Origin: Anastatus disparis
Taxonomy: Eukaryota; Arthropoda; Insecta; Hymenoptera; Eupelmidae
Assembly: GCA_017163975.1 (NCBI GenBank)
Contig: JAFFSR010000351.1
Coordinates: 3,679,501-3,743,500, forward strand
Length of the DNA: 64,000 bases
Direction of reading: 5' to 3'
A model generated the notes under the pieces. The model was given only the letters and a program-made list of their open reading frames with translations, made no database searches and was not told where the DNA came from. The stretch's first letter is position 1; each line of letters begins with the position of its first letter. Position numbers and translations under genes: made by a program. Positions 1 through 12,588 of the stretch are shown piece by piece.

Positions 1-418
1 AAGCTTCCCGAAACTTTCATTTAGCTTCCGGGAAGCTTACAGAGAATCTTCCTGACAAGTTACTGGTAACCTTCCGTGATCATTGAAATATTCTTCCTGT
101 AACATTCAGTGGAAAGCTGCAAGAAGTTTGAATGGAATCTCCCACAAAATATTACTGGAAGCTTCCTGCAAGATATAATGTAATCTCTTAAATAACGTTT
201 CTGTAATATTGCATGTAATCTTTCCGGAAGCTTATTGGAAGCTTTTTGGTAATGTTCCATTTAGCCCTCATGGAATATTACACGTAAGCTTCCCTGAACC
301 TTTCGTAAAGCTAAAATGAAAGATTACAATGGAAGCTTCCCGAAACTTTCATTGAGCTTCCGGGAAGCTTGCAAGAAGCTTACATTGGAATCTTCTCGAA
401 TCTTTCGTGCTATGTGGG
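1..418. repeat. End of a foldback repeat with short degenerate units
   Basis: The first 420 bases are built from many imperfect copies of a motif around GGAAGCTTCC and CTTTCAT, on both strands. The right end reads GTGCTATGTGGG, which matches the CCCACATAGCA / CCCACACAGCA ends of the elements at 12589 and 41437. I infer the right half of a related foldback element whose left end lies outside the window. The short ORF inside it is a by-product of the repeats. Confidence 0.6.
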
Positions 419-1644
419 TATTTAATCAAATTTTATACTGTATGCCATGTTCATGCTGATCTCTTTACAGGTCTTTCTTTCTAAGCTAACGATATTTTTT
501 CACATATAATCTTAGTGTATATGAACAACGTAAACTCGATATTCTAAATACAATGGCACTATTTTCAAGCACTCTCGTAGCTCGAACTTAATCGCAATAC
601 GCAATACAAAGAACTTAATATTATAATATAACTTAAATAACTAAATAAAACTGAAATCTTCTCATTAGTTAAACTTTTTCTATGAATTTAAATTAAAACG
701 ATACAATCTAAACTATTTTTTATTTAACAAAAGTTTACTGAGAATTTTAGTCATTTAAAAATGAAACGAAATACAAGTATAATCTTAAATACTATAATAT
801 ATAATCTTATAATCTAAAATTATTAATTCTGTGCGTAACAATATTTATGTCTAACAAGTCTTCTAATTGTGAAATTAGTGAGTCTAAAGTTATATTTGAA
901 TATTTACAAGTGTGTTTACAAATGTGTCCCACTCTTATAATTATAAAATTTGTAATTGAAAGTGTTAGATACAAGAAAGACTTGAAGGCAAGAATGATTA
1001 AAAAAAATTTTTTTTAAATTAAGTGATTATACAGAGATTTCTTCGTAACTGTCAGATGAATATTTAACTTTTAGGTTAAGTTAATTTGATTACTTTTAAT
1101 TTTTTAAGAATTGATTCTTTGTTATTATTTGCAGGTTATTCATTTATACAGCAATATCAGCCACAACAGAAGTTATAAAAACAAAAAAAACATGTTTTAA
1201 AATAATGCAAGCAAATGAAGAATTTGCTTTGCTTGAAATTTATATTTTGTGCGCAATGCTGATAAGTCATGCTTGCATGACTTAATATCAAAATAATCAT
1301 TGGAAAATCATTCAAATTATAATGAATGATTTTATTCAATAATATTTAAACATTAATCAAGTTATTAGATAATTTTATTAGCAATTGCATTGTCGACGCT
1401 TGGGTAGGCTCACAATTTTATTGAATTTTCATTTCTCAAAGTATCTAATAATATTAAATATTATATGTTCTATAGGCATAAGAAACTATTTTTATTAAAT
1501 TATATTAAAAACAATACTAATTAAAGTGCTTTGAGCAAATATAATATGTGTAACATATAAGGATTTTGACGTTAGTGCTTCAAAATCAATAAAAAAATAT
1601 ATAATGACTTATATTTCATGAAGAACTTATCGTGATACTCTAAG
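419..1644. other. AT-rich stretch without recognisable features
   Basis: Strongly AT-rich DNA with homopolymer runs and no reading frame of recognisable protein. I see no RNA gene or clear repeat. Confidence 0.6.
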
Positions 1645-2386
1645 ACCATAAGGCCTAATGCTGACTTTTTTTTCAATTATAACATATATGTTTTCTGAAA
1701 GTTTTTCTTTTCGTTGCACTGCAACATCAAACTTTTCATTCTAAATGTTTAATATTGATTGAAAGCAAATAATTTTGCTTCGATTCACTTGAAATCAACT
1801 GAAATTGTTAATATATAATTATAAAATACAATATTTTATTAAATAAAATACCACTAAAAGTGAAAATTTAATTAAATTTTCAACTTAAATCGAAGTTGAT
1901 GATTTGATTATCAATAAAATTATCTAGGAAATTGAATGATATTATTGTATAATTAAATGTTATTTCTCACTTTTTTCCTACAATTTTTCAATGATTTATT
2001 ACACTAGAAATCTTAATAGCCTAACTTATAGTGAAATATATCATTGAAAAATTGTGAAAAAAAGTGAGCTATAATATTTAATCATACAAAAATATCATTC
2101 AAGTTCTTAGATAATTTTATTGATAATCAAACCATCAACTTCAATGAAAGTTAAAAATTTAATTAAATTTTCACCTTTAATGGTATTTTATTTAATCAAA
2201 CATTATATTTTATAATTATATATCAACAATTTTAGCTGATTTCAAGTAAATCAAAGCAAAATTATTTGTTTCAAATAAATATAAAATATTTAAAATAAAA
2301 AGTTTGATGTTGCAGTAGAACGAAAGGAAAAAATTTCAGAAAACATGTTATATTTCAAAAACAAGTCAGCATTGGACCTTAAGGTT
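1645..2386. mobile_element. Palindromic MITE-like element, about 0.74 kb
   Basis: The left arm starting ACCATAAGGCCTAATGCTGA is mirrored by a right arm ending in TCAGCATTGGACCTTAAGGT. Pairing continues inward through the AAACATGTTATA-type and ATTTAATTAAATTTTCA segments to a centre near 2010. There is no coding capacity. I could not settle a target-site duplication, so the superfamily is open. Confidence 0.75.
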
Positions 2387-2935
2387 GTGGATTTTTCTTA
2401 GATATATCAAACAGAAACTAACCACGAAATTTCATTAAAATCTGAGACCCGGAGCTATCTATCTACTAATTTTAATAAATGTTTTCTTAATCAATGTTTC
2501 TGGTCTAACTTATAAATTTAAAAACTCAGAATGAGGAAATTTATTTCTTGAATATTATCTTATGTACGTATATTTCATAAATATTTAATTTAAATTATGC
2601 TTTGACTTGAAACTGTGTTTACTATCAATCTAGTATCATTTTTTATTAAAAATCTAATATTCTCATGGATATTAAGGATACAATATACTTGCACAAGACA
2701 ATCATGAAAAACCCAAATTTCATTTTTATTATATGATCTTAAAACAAACTTGACAAAACTTTTTTTTTAAACAAATTCGTATTGTACCTGCCAAATTTAG
2801 AACTAAATTTCTAGCTACACGAGCTTTTTATATCAACTTTCTTCTAATGCTTAATCATTTTAACTACGTAATTATTTGTTTCGCAGGCTATCCATTATAG
2901 GTGACATCAACCAATTGTAAACTTAGAAGATTTTG
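2387..2935. other. AT-rich stretch before the hAT-like relic
   Basis: AT-rich sequence with no supported gene. It ends in a splice-acceptor-like TTTCGCAG at about 2880-2886, just upstream of readable protein, so part of it could be an intron or 5' region of the relic that follows. Confidence 0.45.
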
Positions 2936-5817
2936 ACAGTTTTCATTAGAGAGAAAAACGGCGTCTGATCAACCAAATTTACAATTATCTGATATAACAA
3001 CTAACTTGATTTCTGAATTCGATGACAAATATTTACCATCTAATTTAGTTGTTCCTAAAAGACTACTGTACAAGACTCAAATTGACAAATCCAAATTAGC
3101 TGATGCTGTTCGGATTGTAATCAATGAAATTTTAGGTATATGGGAAGAACATCCATAAAAGTAAAAAGAATCGATCATTGCATCGAAAAATTGAAAAATC
3201 TATACCAGTCTTTTTCACAAGTAAGAAAATTTCAGAATAAGCCGAGAGCAAAAGTCACTGAATTTTTTGAAAAAATGGCTGATGTATCTGATGTTTCCCA
3301 AGATATTTCAATGACGCTATTGGGTTCAATGGACGAATCAGTAAAAAAAGTTTTTCTGTCGAAACCAATTGATATTATAAAAATCAATTACATTTAATAG
3401 AATCTGAAAACATTTCAGGTAATGATGCATTTATAATATGTGCCAATTTGATTTGTAATAATTCTAGTTGGTTTTTCTATGATTATATTTAATTACAGGT
3501 GAAGACATTTCAATCCCAGAAAATATTAAACAATTGCTACAACCTTCAACTTCGAAAATCATGGATCCAGAAATGAAATTCTGTCAAACATTCAGCCAAA
3601 ATTCATCAATTAGTGAAACTGGATATATTAAGAGTGAAAATTTCGTCTCAAAGACAGATATTATGACAAATAAATACATTTTTTGTCACCGTCAAACCTT
3701 GCCTTACTAAAAATTCTCAATTGAAATCTGAAATGAGATCTCATGCCGGAATCTCATTTGACAATATTTTCTATTTTGGTATTTTTAAAATCATCAATTG
3801 GTGACTATTAAATTCGGACTTGAAAAAAATTTTATAAATTAAAATAAAAAAAAAATTCCTAAGTACCAATTTTACAAAAATAGTCTCTAATCGATTATTT
3901 TAAACACACCAAAATAAAAAATATTGTCAAATAAGATTTTGGCATGAAATCTCATTTGAGATCTCATTTAAAATCTCATTTGAGGTCTCATTTGAGATTT
4001 TTCAGTAGAGTGATTAATATGTCGAAAACTATTCTTACTTCTACTTTCGTCATTAAAGAATGTCTTCATTAATTTTAGTTACACATTAGATCATATTAGT
4101 TTTTAGGATCAAAAGCTCTGTTATTTCTTGAAACACAGCAATCATTTAGTGAAGAAACCTCTTCGATCTCGCAAGGTTCTAGTATAGTTTATGATGCAAA
4201 AGGAAGGAACTATGAGAAAAAAAAAATGAAAGAGGTCATTAATGTGATGTCTCCAGCAGTCGTAGCAGCTTTTGACAAAGCTAAAGTTTCTGACAGAGAT
4301 GCTGTTTTCATAACCGGTTTTATTGCTAATGAATTGAACATTGATCTTGCCACTTTAATCCTGAATCGTAAATCCATCAATATTGCCAGAGCTGAAATAA
4401 AAAAGCACGAATGTGAAAAAATGAAGCAATTGATCCAAAGCACTCGTATAGATTTTTCAATAGTTCACTGGGATGATAAACTTATTCCAGATGCTATAAC
4501 TTGCAAGAAGGTTGATAGATTGCCAATTTTAGTATCTAGCGATAAATTCACTAAACTCATCAATGTGCGAGCATTGCAAGATCAAAAAGCAAGTACGTAA
4601 GCTTCAGCAGTTTATGCATCTTTGAAAGATCGGGGATTAATAGAATTAACAAATGCACTCTGCTGCGGCACAACCAATGTGAATTTAAGATGCAAAAGTG
4701 AAGCAGCGATACTTTTAGAAGATTTAATGGTAAAGATTTGCTTTATTTAGCTTGTCATCGTCATGTTTTTGAGCTTTTATTAAGAGCAACATTTGAAGTG
4801 AAATTTCCTGGCACCAGTGGTCCAGATATGCCGATGTTTAAAAGGTTTAGAGAGCAATGGTATAATTTTGATTTGAATTCTGATGAAAATAGACTAGCTG
4901 GACTAGAAATATCTTTAAAGAATTAAGTTCCTGATGCAATTAAAAATATGAAAGAATTTTTAGCAGAAGAGTAGCCTAGAAATGATTACAAAGAATCATT
5001 AGAGCTCTGTTTGATTTTCTTGGGCGTTGGCGAAACCATAACTTTTAAAAAGCCAGGAGCAATTCACCATGCTCGCTGGATGGCTAAAGCTATCTGCACA
5101 ATAAAAATGTATTTATTCAGAAAATCTTTCAAAGTTCGTAAGGTCGACGAAGCTAAATTATAAGCTGTATGTAAATTCATTGTGTTCAAATATCTCGATC
5201 CATGGTATACCGTTCCTTTATCTATTTCCGCTCCAAACAAAGATTTAAAATTAATAAAATCATTAATTGATTTCAAAGATATCGACAAAAACATATCAGA
5301 TGCTACTTTACATAAATTTCGAAACCATTTATGGTACTTGTCACCAGAACTCACTATTCCTTCACTTTTCGATAAAGATGTTGATATCAGTACCAAACGA
5401 AGAATAGTTGAATCACTTAAAAACAAACCTTTAGATAATGAAGAAATTTTGAAAAAATTTGATCTATCTGATGAGGGCATTCGAGCATTGTACGACAAAA
5501 CACTTGATTATTTCACAAATAGTCAAAGTTTGAATTTTTTTAGTAGGTTCAATTTAGACAGTACATTTTCAAAACTTGATTGTACTTTATAGGAAAAGAA
5601 TCCTTCTTACTTAGAGTGCCCTGAAAAATTAAAACATCTTGTTCTAGTAAATGACTGTGCCGAAAGAGCGATTCACTTAGCTGAAGAATATGTCAATACT
5701 CGATCTCGTGATGAAGACCAAAAACAGTATTTACTCCAGTTTATTGATGAAAAAAGAAAGAATTTATTAGCCAGTGCTGATAAAAAAAAATTGATTAAGA
5801 AACTGAGTACTGAGTGA
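2936..5817 (+). pseudogene. Broken hAT-like (RNase H-fold) transposase gene
   Basis: Protein-like sequence runs through several frames across this interval. In order: an N-terminal stretch in frame from 2961 to a stop at 3156; ORF 3140-3397; a conserved block at 4226-4600 containing KVSDRDAVFI, LNRKSIN and VHWDDKLIPD; then, past stops, LYLACHRHVFELLLRATFEV (4741-4800), GAIHHARWMAKAIC (5059-5100), and a C-terminal part from 5182 to a stop at 5815-5817. The WDDK aspartate and the CxxH-type ACHRH stretch fit a DDE transposase of hAT-like type, a family common in insect genomes (known-family inference; subfamily uncertain). Stops at 4600, 4923, 4972, 5161 and 5590 and the MITE at 3703-4011 show it is dead. 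An 80-bp GT-AG interval near 3418-3497 and an acceptor-like TTTTTAG near 4108 suggest that the source gene had introns. Confidence 0.6.
3703..4011. mobile_element. Small palindromic MITE inside the hAT-like relic
   Basis: The left end CTTACTAAAAATTCTCAA pairs with the right end TTGAGATTTTTCAGTAGAG. Next to each end lie iterated ATCTCATTTGAGATCTCAT units, and the CAATATTTTCTATTTTGG segment is mirrored at about 3909-3930. It separates the upstream and downstream parts of the transposase relic. Confidence 0.7.
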
Positions 5818-6367
5818 TGTAAGAAATTAATAAAATGTATTTATAACATATTATATGTTTTTGTGTACTATATTTTTGTAAATATATTATTTGCTTTTAT
5901 TAGAAATTTTACTTGTGTAATATTAATCTAGATCTTTTAACATATAAAATAAATAAAGTGGTTAGTTCACAGATTTCATACTTTGATTATTGTACCAACT
6001 TTGAATGATCATATCTCGGTGATGAAAGCACTTAGAAACTTGTATAAAAAATGAAATTAAAGGTTTTTAACTCTCCTTTTGCATAGTAAAACACATTTGC
6101 ACCTGTAGTGACGAAGACCCATCAATAACATTGAAAAAACGAAAGAAAAAAAATACTTTTTTGTGAATTTTTTACTGAATTAACAAGCTACATCTCAGAG
6201 AAAACAAATTATTTTGCTTCCAAAGTACTATGGGGGATATTATTTTTACTCACAAAAATGCTTTATATGCGTACAGAGTCCCAAAAATAATTTAGAAAAG
6301 AATTAGAGTATCAAAATACAAAAAATTTGAAAAAAATGAGAAAAAAGCGTTTTTTTTAAATTGAAAC
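5818..6367. other. AT-rich stretch, no supported gene
   Basis: No convincing reading frame, RNA or repeat end is seen. AATAAA-type signals near 5950, 130 bases after the transposase stop, could be the old 3' end of that gene, but AT content makes these frequent by chance. Confidence 0.4.
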
Positions 6368-6486
6368 ATGTCTAAAACTTTCTATACCGGATTTTTTGGA
6401 TTCATTCATAGTTTTTCGATAGAAACAATCGATCCTCGGCACGGAAGACGATATTCAAGCATTTTGGGAAATAAGCACCATCCTAA

Positions 6487-6502
6487 TATATATATATATA
6501 TG

Positions 6503-6561
<59 letters not shown>
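6487..6561. repeat. (TA)n microsatellite
   Basis: A run of alternating TA about 75 bases long with a few interruptions. It produces the tyrosine/isoleucine tract of the overlapping ORF, which is therefore not a gene. Confidence 0.95.
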
Positions 6562-6566
<5 letters not shown>

Positions 6567-6609
6567 ATGGAATCGGAATTAACGGCCGCTGTATAACTTG
6601 TTGTTAGTC

Positions 6610-9178
6610 TTTTTTTCTTAGATTCTTTATCTTTCGTATCTTTTTATAGATTTTAGAAAATTTTATTTCATTTCATATAAATGCCAAATATATTTATTAA
6701 AAAATAGTAATAAATGAACTTATCACTAATTAAAAATAAAAAATTTTGATTCAATTTGTTTGACAATCTTTTTATTAAATTTAATGAACCAGTAAGTGGA
6801 CATGTTTAGACAAATCTAACTCAATATAAATTTTTAAAGTTAAAATATAAATAAAATGAAATATTTTTTATTGCTATTAGTTCAAAATAGTCATTATTTT
6901 AAATATATTTATCTTAAATTAAATAAAATCATGTGTAATATTATTATCACTATTTTTTTTTAAATTAAATTTTAATATGTACATTAAATAAAGTTTTAAT
7001 ATATTATATTTCAGAGTTATTTTATTATTTATTAACAAAAAAAGATTTCATGAATGATTTCTTATCACTAATCTTGAGTTTATAATATTAGCTTAGATTA
7101 CAGTATACAATTTTTTATAATTTATGATATTTTACACTACGCAAACTATAAAGATAAGAAAATTATTTTCTCTTTCAATTCTGTCATCAACTTTATTTAA
7201 ATAAAAAGTTGCGGTTCTTGACAAAATATTATATGTGCAAATTATTTCATAAATTTAATTTAATAATTTGCACATATAATATTTCGTCACCTGGTAGGCC
7301 TGAATTTAAGCCTAAAAAATCAAATTTAAATGTAGTTATTACTTTTTTTCTATTAATATTAATTAATAAAACTTCTTTTTACCTTGAATATCTATCAAAT
7401 ACAAGACTTTGACCCAAGAATAATTTTAAAAACCTCATCGGATGCTTAAAATTTTTTCGATTAGACGATTGATTCTTTTAATTTAGGTACTTGCCGCAGA
7501 CTTTCTCAGCCAGTTATCAACTAATTGACCAGAAAATTTCAGAGATCTTCAGTGTATATAGTGAATTCTCGAAAAATCGGCCGATTTTTGTTCTTTGCTA
7601 AAGCTTTCATGTAGAATAATGTGTGAAAGGACTACAAATTTTTTTTCAAGTTATCTTATACTTCCTTATGATAGAAACTACGGTAAAATTATTAATGAGC
7701 CATCCTATTTGTTGACCAAAGAATTGTAAAATATTAAAAAACGTAACTCCGTTAGTTTCCACGCGTTGAATCACAAAAGTATTTATTACGTATCATTCTT
7801 GAATCACGTTCAAAGTTTATTTTATTCCACTCAGAAGTGTTTGTTTTGCTTTACTAAAAAAGTATATTTACTTGTTTATACCCATTTTTACATTCATTAT
7901 TAAGTATTGATAATTGGATCAATTCCACCCCCCAAAAAAATTGTGGATTCCGTTAACTCGACCGTTAACTAAGGTATTCATCGGTACTTAAGTTAAAATT
8001 TCATCTTCATTAAAGTATTATTCAAGGTCAATATAATGCATAAGGATACAAGATATCAATTCTTTCCAATCGTCATCATTAAAAATTTTTTGTGTTATCG
8101 GCCAATTTTTGAAGAATTTACCATTTATGCTCCCAAAATGATAGTGTTGAAATTTTGATAAAATAAGTCTAAGCGAATGTTAAACTGAATTATTTACACG
8201 AAATTAACAAAAAAATTTATGTTTTTCAACTTTTTAAACCAAACTTTTCAATTCTATTTTTTTTTAAACCAAAACTGTTATTTTATGAAAATATTTAAAC
8301 TGAAGTTCTCTGGAAATTTTTGGGTCAATTAATTGAAAATTAGCTAAGGAAGTCTACGGCAACTGTGCGAAAGGTAGGGTGTTTGGCTGCAAATATCTTT
8401 AATTTGAGTTCAGAATTAATTAGAGAAATATAGAAAAAGTGTTATTTTGAGCTTTTAAATAGTAATTTATCCCATTATTAAAGTTTAAAACCCCATAAAA
8501 AAGCAAAAAAAAAAAAAACATTTTTGGCGCAAAATCGGGTGTATTACCATTAATTTTCGTGAACTAATGATGAGATCGTAAAGAGCAGGAAAAAATACAT
8601 AAAAATACTTATTTTGAATTTATTACCTCGAAATCTGGGATGCAAAAATACTAATTGAAAATTTTAATAATTTTTTTCTGAGCCAATTTTGAGTTTTTTT
8701 AAAAATTGTGATTATTTTTAAAGGAAAAATCCACTTTCATTATTTTTTACATCCCTTTCAGATGTAGAAATTCGTTGTAAAAAAATAAAATCGAAAAAAG
8801 CACGTTTTTTTAGCTCTGTTACTCCTACATTGGGTTTTGGGGTCTATAATTTTGGCTTTTCTAATATTTTTAATAACCTTTCATATCAGATACGCTATGT
8901 ACGAGGGGTCATTTTAACATGATTACTCTGCTATAGTGTTTCTTGCTAAAAAGATGAAAAGTATGCAGATACATTATATCAAGATTATACAAATTATTTC
9001 GTGGAAATACTTCATTAGTATTATACATAAAGTTAAATAAGTACACAAATTTTATTTAGTGTTTAATAGAAGAAAGATGAGGAAGAAGAAACAAGTAAAA
9101 TCACGGAAAAACTACACGGTGTTATTGAAAAATAAAATTAATAATTTATTGTCATTTTTTAATACTACATTTAATTAT

Positions 9179-9187
<9 letters not shown>
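6610..9187. other. AT-rich intergenic DNA
   Basis: About 2.6 kb of AT-rich sequence with no recognisable protein. The only structure I see is the small hairpin at 7219-7289, listed separately, and a repeated CGGCC(A/G)ATTTTTG motif near 7577 and 8099 that may be a diverged repeat. Confidence 0.5.
7219..7289. repeat. 71-bp inverted repeat
   Basis: TGACAAAATATTATATGTGC at the left is mirrored by GCACATATAATATTTCGTCA at the right, with a short AT loop. It has the form of a very small MITE or a local palindrome. Confidence 0.7.
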
Positions 9188-9217
<30 letters not shown>

Positions 9218-9224
9218 TCTCTCC
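9188..9224. repeat. (CT)n microsatellite
   Basis: A nearly pure CT run broken by a few CCC triplets. It lies just upstream of a LINE-like coding fragment. Confidence 0.95.
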
Positions 9225-9257
9225 ATGTTTAATCGACTGTGATCTCTCTGCTAAGCT

Positions 9258-9640
9258 TGATTTAAAGCTCCAGCGTGTCGTGTGGTGTAGGAAGGTGCGA
9301 GCATATCTGTCCTCTCAGGTGCTCCCTTAGCTGGCTTTCTACTAATGGTAGAAGAAATTATTTCACTGCTTCCTTCCTTTATTCCGTTTTTTGTAACAAT
9401 TTTCCTGCTTATATTGTTGACAGGTACCGTTGGAATCAGCTTGGGAGATCTCAGAGGGGTGATGTGGGACCTCTGACTATTATTTATTCTCATACTGAAT
9501 ACTATTTCAACTCATTTGTCTTCGCCTCATCCCGCATCTGGAATCTAACATCAGATCTTTCGTTTCATTTTCCTCATTCAAATCATCTTCATTCAATTAT
9601 TTTTTCACCCTCGAGAGTGGACGAGCTCTTAGTATAGAAT
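9258..9640 (+). pseudogene. C-terminal end of a LINE reverse transcriptase ORF (fragment)
   Basis: The 120-residue frame starting at 9275 carries a block reading RGDVGPLTIIYS, then YYFNSFVFASSRIWN, then a short tail to a stop at about 9637. The order hydrophobic start, RG..PL, Y..NSF..A.R.WN is the usual tail of non-LTR retrotransposon ORF2 proteins after the reverse transcriptase (family knowledge). No reverse transcriptase core is visible upstream, and the CT microsatellite lies there instead, so I read this as a 5'-truncated copy. A host protein of the same shape is possible but less likely. Confidence 0.45.
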
Positions 9641-9747
9641 CGCATCTATAAGCTATAATCTATTTTTTTGTTGCTATTTTGCTTTTGTTTAATTTTATTT
9701 AAACTCTAATGTTCATTTGGCTTTTCAATGTTTATTTCTATTTAAAT

Positions 9748-9880
9748 AGTACATTAAGATACAAGTGACATAAGTGGCCCATTATTTTACGGCGTGAGAT
9801 TAGCAGCCGAGCGTAGCGAGGCTGCTAAACGCCGTGAAATAATGGGCCACTGAAGTCACGAGTATCTTATACTATTTTAT
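9748..9880. repeat. GC-rich hairpin element, about 130 bp
   Basis: Left arm segments AAGATAC, AGTGGCCCATTATTTTACGG and GCAGCC are mirrored by GGCTGC, CCGTGAAATAATGGGCCACT and GTATCTT, with a short loop around CGAGCGTAGCG. The core is much richer in GC than its neighbourhood. No protein is encoded. A small MITE or a structured RNA are both possible. Confidence 0.75.
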
Positions 9881-9944
9881 AGCTCGAGTGATATAAATTC
9901 GCTGTATTAAATCTGTACTAGTAAAAAACAACAACAAACAAAAA

Positions 9945-10110
9945 CTCTGAACTTCACGAATGATAATTCGAAAAATAAAAACGAAAACTGTAAAAAAGCT
10001 AGTACTAGGCGTTCCGTGAATGATAAATTAAAAAAAAAGAAAGCGAAAACTATATATGAACCAAAACTAAACACTCCGTGAATGATGAATCGAAAAAGAT
10101 GTTAAAAAAT
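9945..10110. repeat. Three degenerate tandem units of about 60 bp
   Basis: The phrase (C/T)CACGAATGAT or CCGTGAATGAT recurs at about 9955, 10013 and 10076, each time followed by an A-rich stretch with GAAAA and GCGAAAACT. Spacing is close to 60 bp. Confidence 0.5.
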
Positions 10111-12588
10111 TATAATTTCAAAAATATACTTAAAATGTGTAATAATAATTAATTTTAATCAATATAATTGATATTATGTGAAATTGTTTGTTGAAATTAT
10201 CTTTTATAAAGTCATAAATTTAAATTTTGTTTCACGTATGTATTAGCGTCGTACGAGCGGTGAGGAGGTAACTTATGTATAGTATAGCAATAGCAATCGT
10301 GCGTAGTAATAGGGGATTCCCCGAAGCATTTTATAATACAACGCCGAAATGACTATACCTCTTCGCTTTGCATGTTACGCTACTATCAATTTAAGTTTTA
10401 CTCGTATTTTACTCGCTTATAATTGTTATTTAATTTCAAAATTGTTAATATTAATGAGTTCCAATAATCTACATCTTATAATTATCAATGAAAACTCTAT
10501 AAAATAATCAAGATATCAAATTATTATACTGATGTTCCTTGTTGATCAAGTGTTAAGGCACATCTAAAATTAGTCTTTCTTTATTGAACCGTATAAAAAA
10601 GTTAAAATTTTTTCACAGTTCTTTTTTTTCACTGTTAAAAAATAGGCTATTTTTGCCTCGGGAAAGCTTGTCAAAAGTGCGAATTTATTTCACGCAGTGC
10701 TATAAAAAATTTTATCAATAAATCAATCCCTCTTACTTAAGGCGGTTCTTTCGTGAGACATAAATGAACAAATTATTATCAAAATTTAGAAGGTCGTAGA
10801 TAAAACCTATATTTTTATATTTATTAAATTTCAGATTTAAATGTCGATGAAATAATAGAAAATAATGATTTTGAAATTGAGTGTTTTATGATATAATTTT
10901 GTATTCTAACCCTTAATTTTATGTTTAAACTTAATATTTTTATCATTTCAAATGAACATATATTAATAAAAAACTATTTATTGAATTCTGCAGAATTCAT
11001 AGATTTAGAACATATATAAAAAGTAGTAGGTTGATGAGTCATCTAAAAAATATTAAAAATTAAAAAAAAAAAAATTAAAAAAAAAATTTTTTTAAATAAT
11101 TTTAATTATGATTTTGTAATACTTGACAACGTTGTGGAATAAAAATGTAAACACGCATCTCGTTTCTTTCGAAAATGTAACATTTTTCTCAGGTTATAAC
11201 GAATCTAATCATATGTAACAAATAATAATATAACAAACCGAAATTCACAACGTTGCCGGAATTCTAATATGTTCAGGAACGTATAAATAATCAAATTTTA
11301 TCAAATTGCATATTATTTTAGTATTATTTAAAAATATTGCATAAATTTACTTAATATTTATTAATAAAGTGCTTAGAATGAATTTTTTATTCATAATACT
11401 AAGAATTTATGCATTGAGTGGGGCCCCCCAGCTAAGCGCCCGCAACATACGGACCTGCGTGGAAGAACCACCTTAATGGTAAAAAAGTAAAGTTAAAACA
11501 GAGACATGGTAACCTGAGAACTAAGATTAGATCTTGTAATTTTATTATTTTATTTATAATAAAAATAACAAAATACATATATATATATGGGCAAATCTAC
11601 GAATTTTCGATGATATCGTGTCCCCAGTTCGTTTTTCAAATTTCGAGATTCATAACTATATTTTTCTGGTTAATTTCCTTTAAATATATTAAAGGTCAAT
11701 TAGTACATTGGAAATATAATAGATGAATATTTTTTTGAAATATCAATGAAATATAGTGAAAAAAGCAGAAAAAACATCTAAATTTTTGCTGTCCCATCGA
11801 TTTTTTAAAAATTCTATTAGTCCGTCTGTCAAATCTCGTGTAGATAAACGAACGAACCAAAATGATTGCCTTTAAATAAACAGTTATTAAGAAGATATAG
11901 ACTGTTCTAAAGTTGTGCGAATACAAAAGTCAATGTACTTGACATTCAAAATTATGTCCCTTAATTTCTATTGAAAATTATTTTTTATCTTTTAAACTTT
12001 AAAGTCGTGAACCTTCAAAATTTATTTTTTTGAAATATTGGACCATAAATAGTATTAATAAAATTAAGAAAATAAACCTTTGTACGATAATGTGCCCTTG
12101 AAATTATTTAAATTAGAGCATTCATTGTTATAAATAATTAGCGTATTTTCGTGTGAAACTCGATATAAAAAAATATATTTTATGGTGGCACACTTTCAAA
12201 TTTGAAAATAATATCTACGAAAAAGTTGTAATCACATTTTAATAGTACAAGGAAACATATTGAAGATTATTTACGTCAAAATTGTATTTTTAAAGTATAT
12301 AAATAAACAGAGAAAATATTTATGAATTTAGGTGAAATCGTGCTATTTAGTATTTTAAATTTTAGATCTGTGAATCTTGAAGTTTACTTTCTTATAATGA
12401 TTGATTTATTGAAAGCATAAAGAAACAAAAAAAATAAACCATTACACAAAAACATGCCTTTAAAATTGCTCAAACTAGAGAATATTTTGTGCCTTAGTCT
12501 TAGTCGATGATATATCAGATGTTGATATAGCAAGATGTATAGCTGAGACACCCATAGTGATCAAAATCATTGTATCACCAACGAACCT
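10111..12588. other. AT-rich intergenic DNA with no supported gene
   Basis: About 2.5 kb without recognisable coding sequence. A short GC-richer patch at 11417-11475 (GGGGCCCCCCAGC) and GGCGGTTCTT / AAGAACCACC at about 10742 and 11463 may be the ends of an eroded palindromic element, but the internal arms do not pair well enough to call it. Confidence 0.4.

Noticed and set aside
6368..6607. ORF with a tyrosine/isoleucine tract
   Set aside because: The tract is a (TA)n microsatellite; the rest has no similarity.
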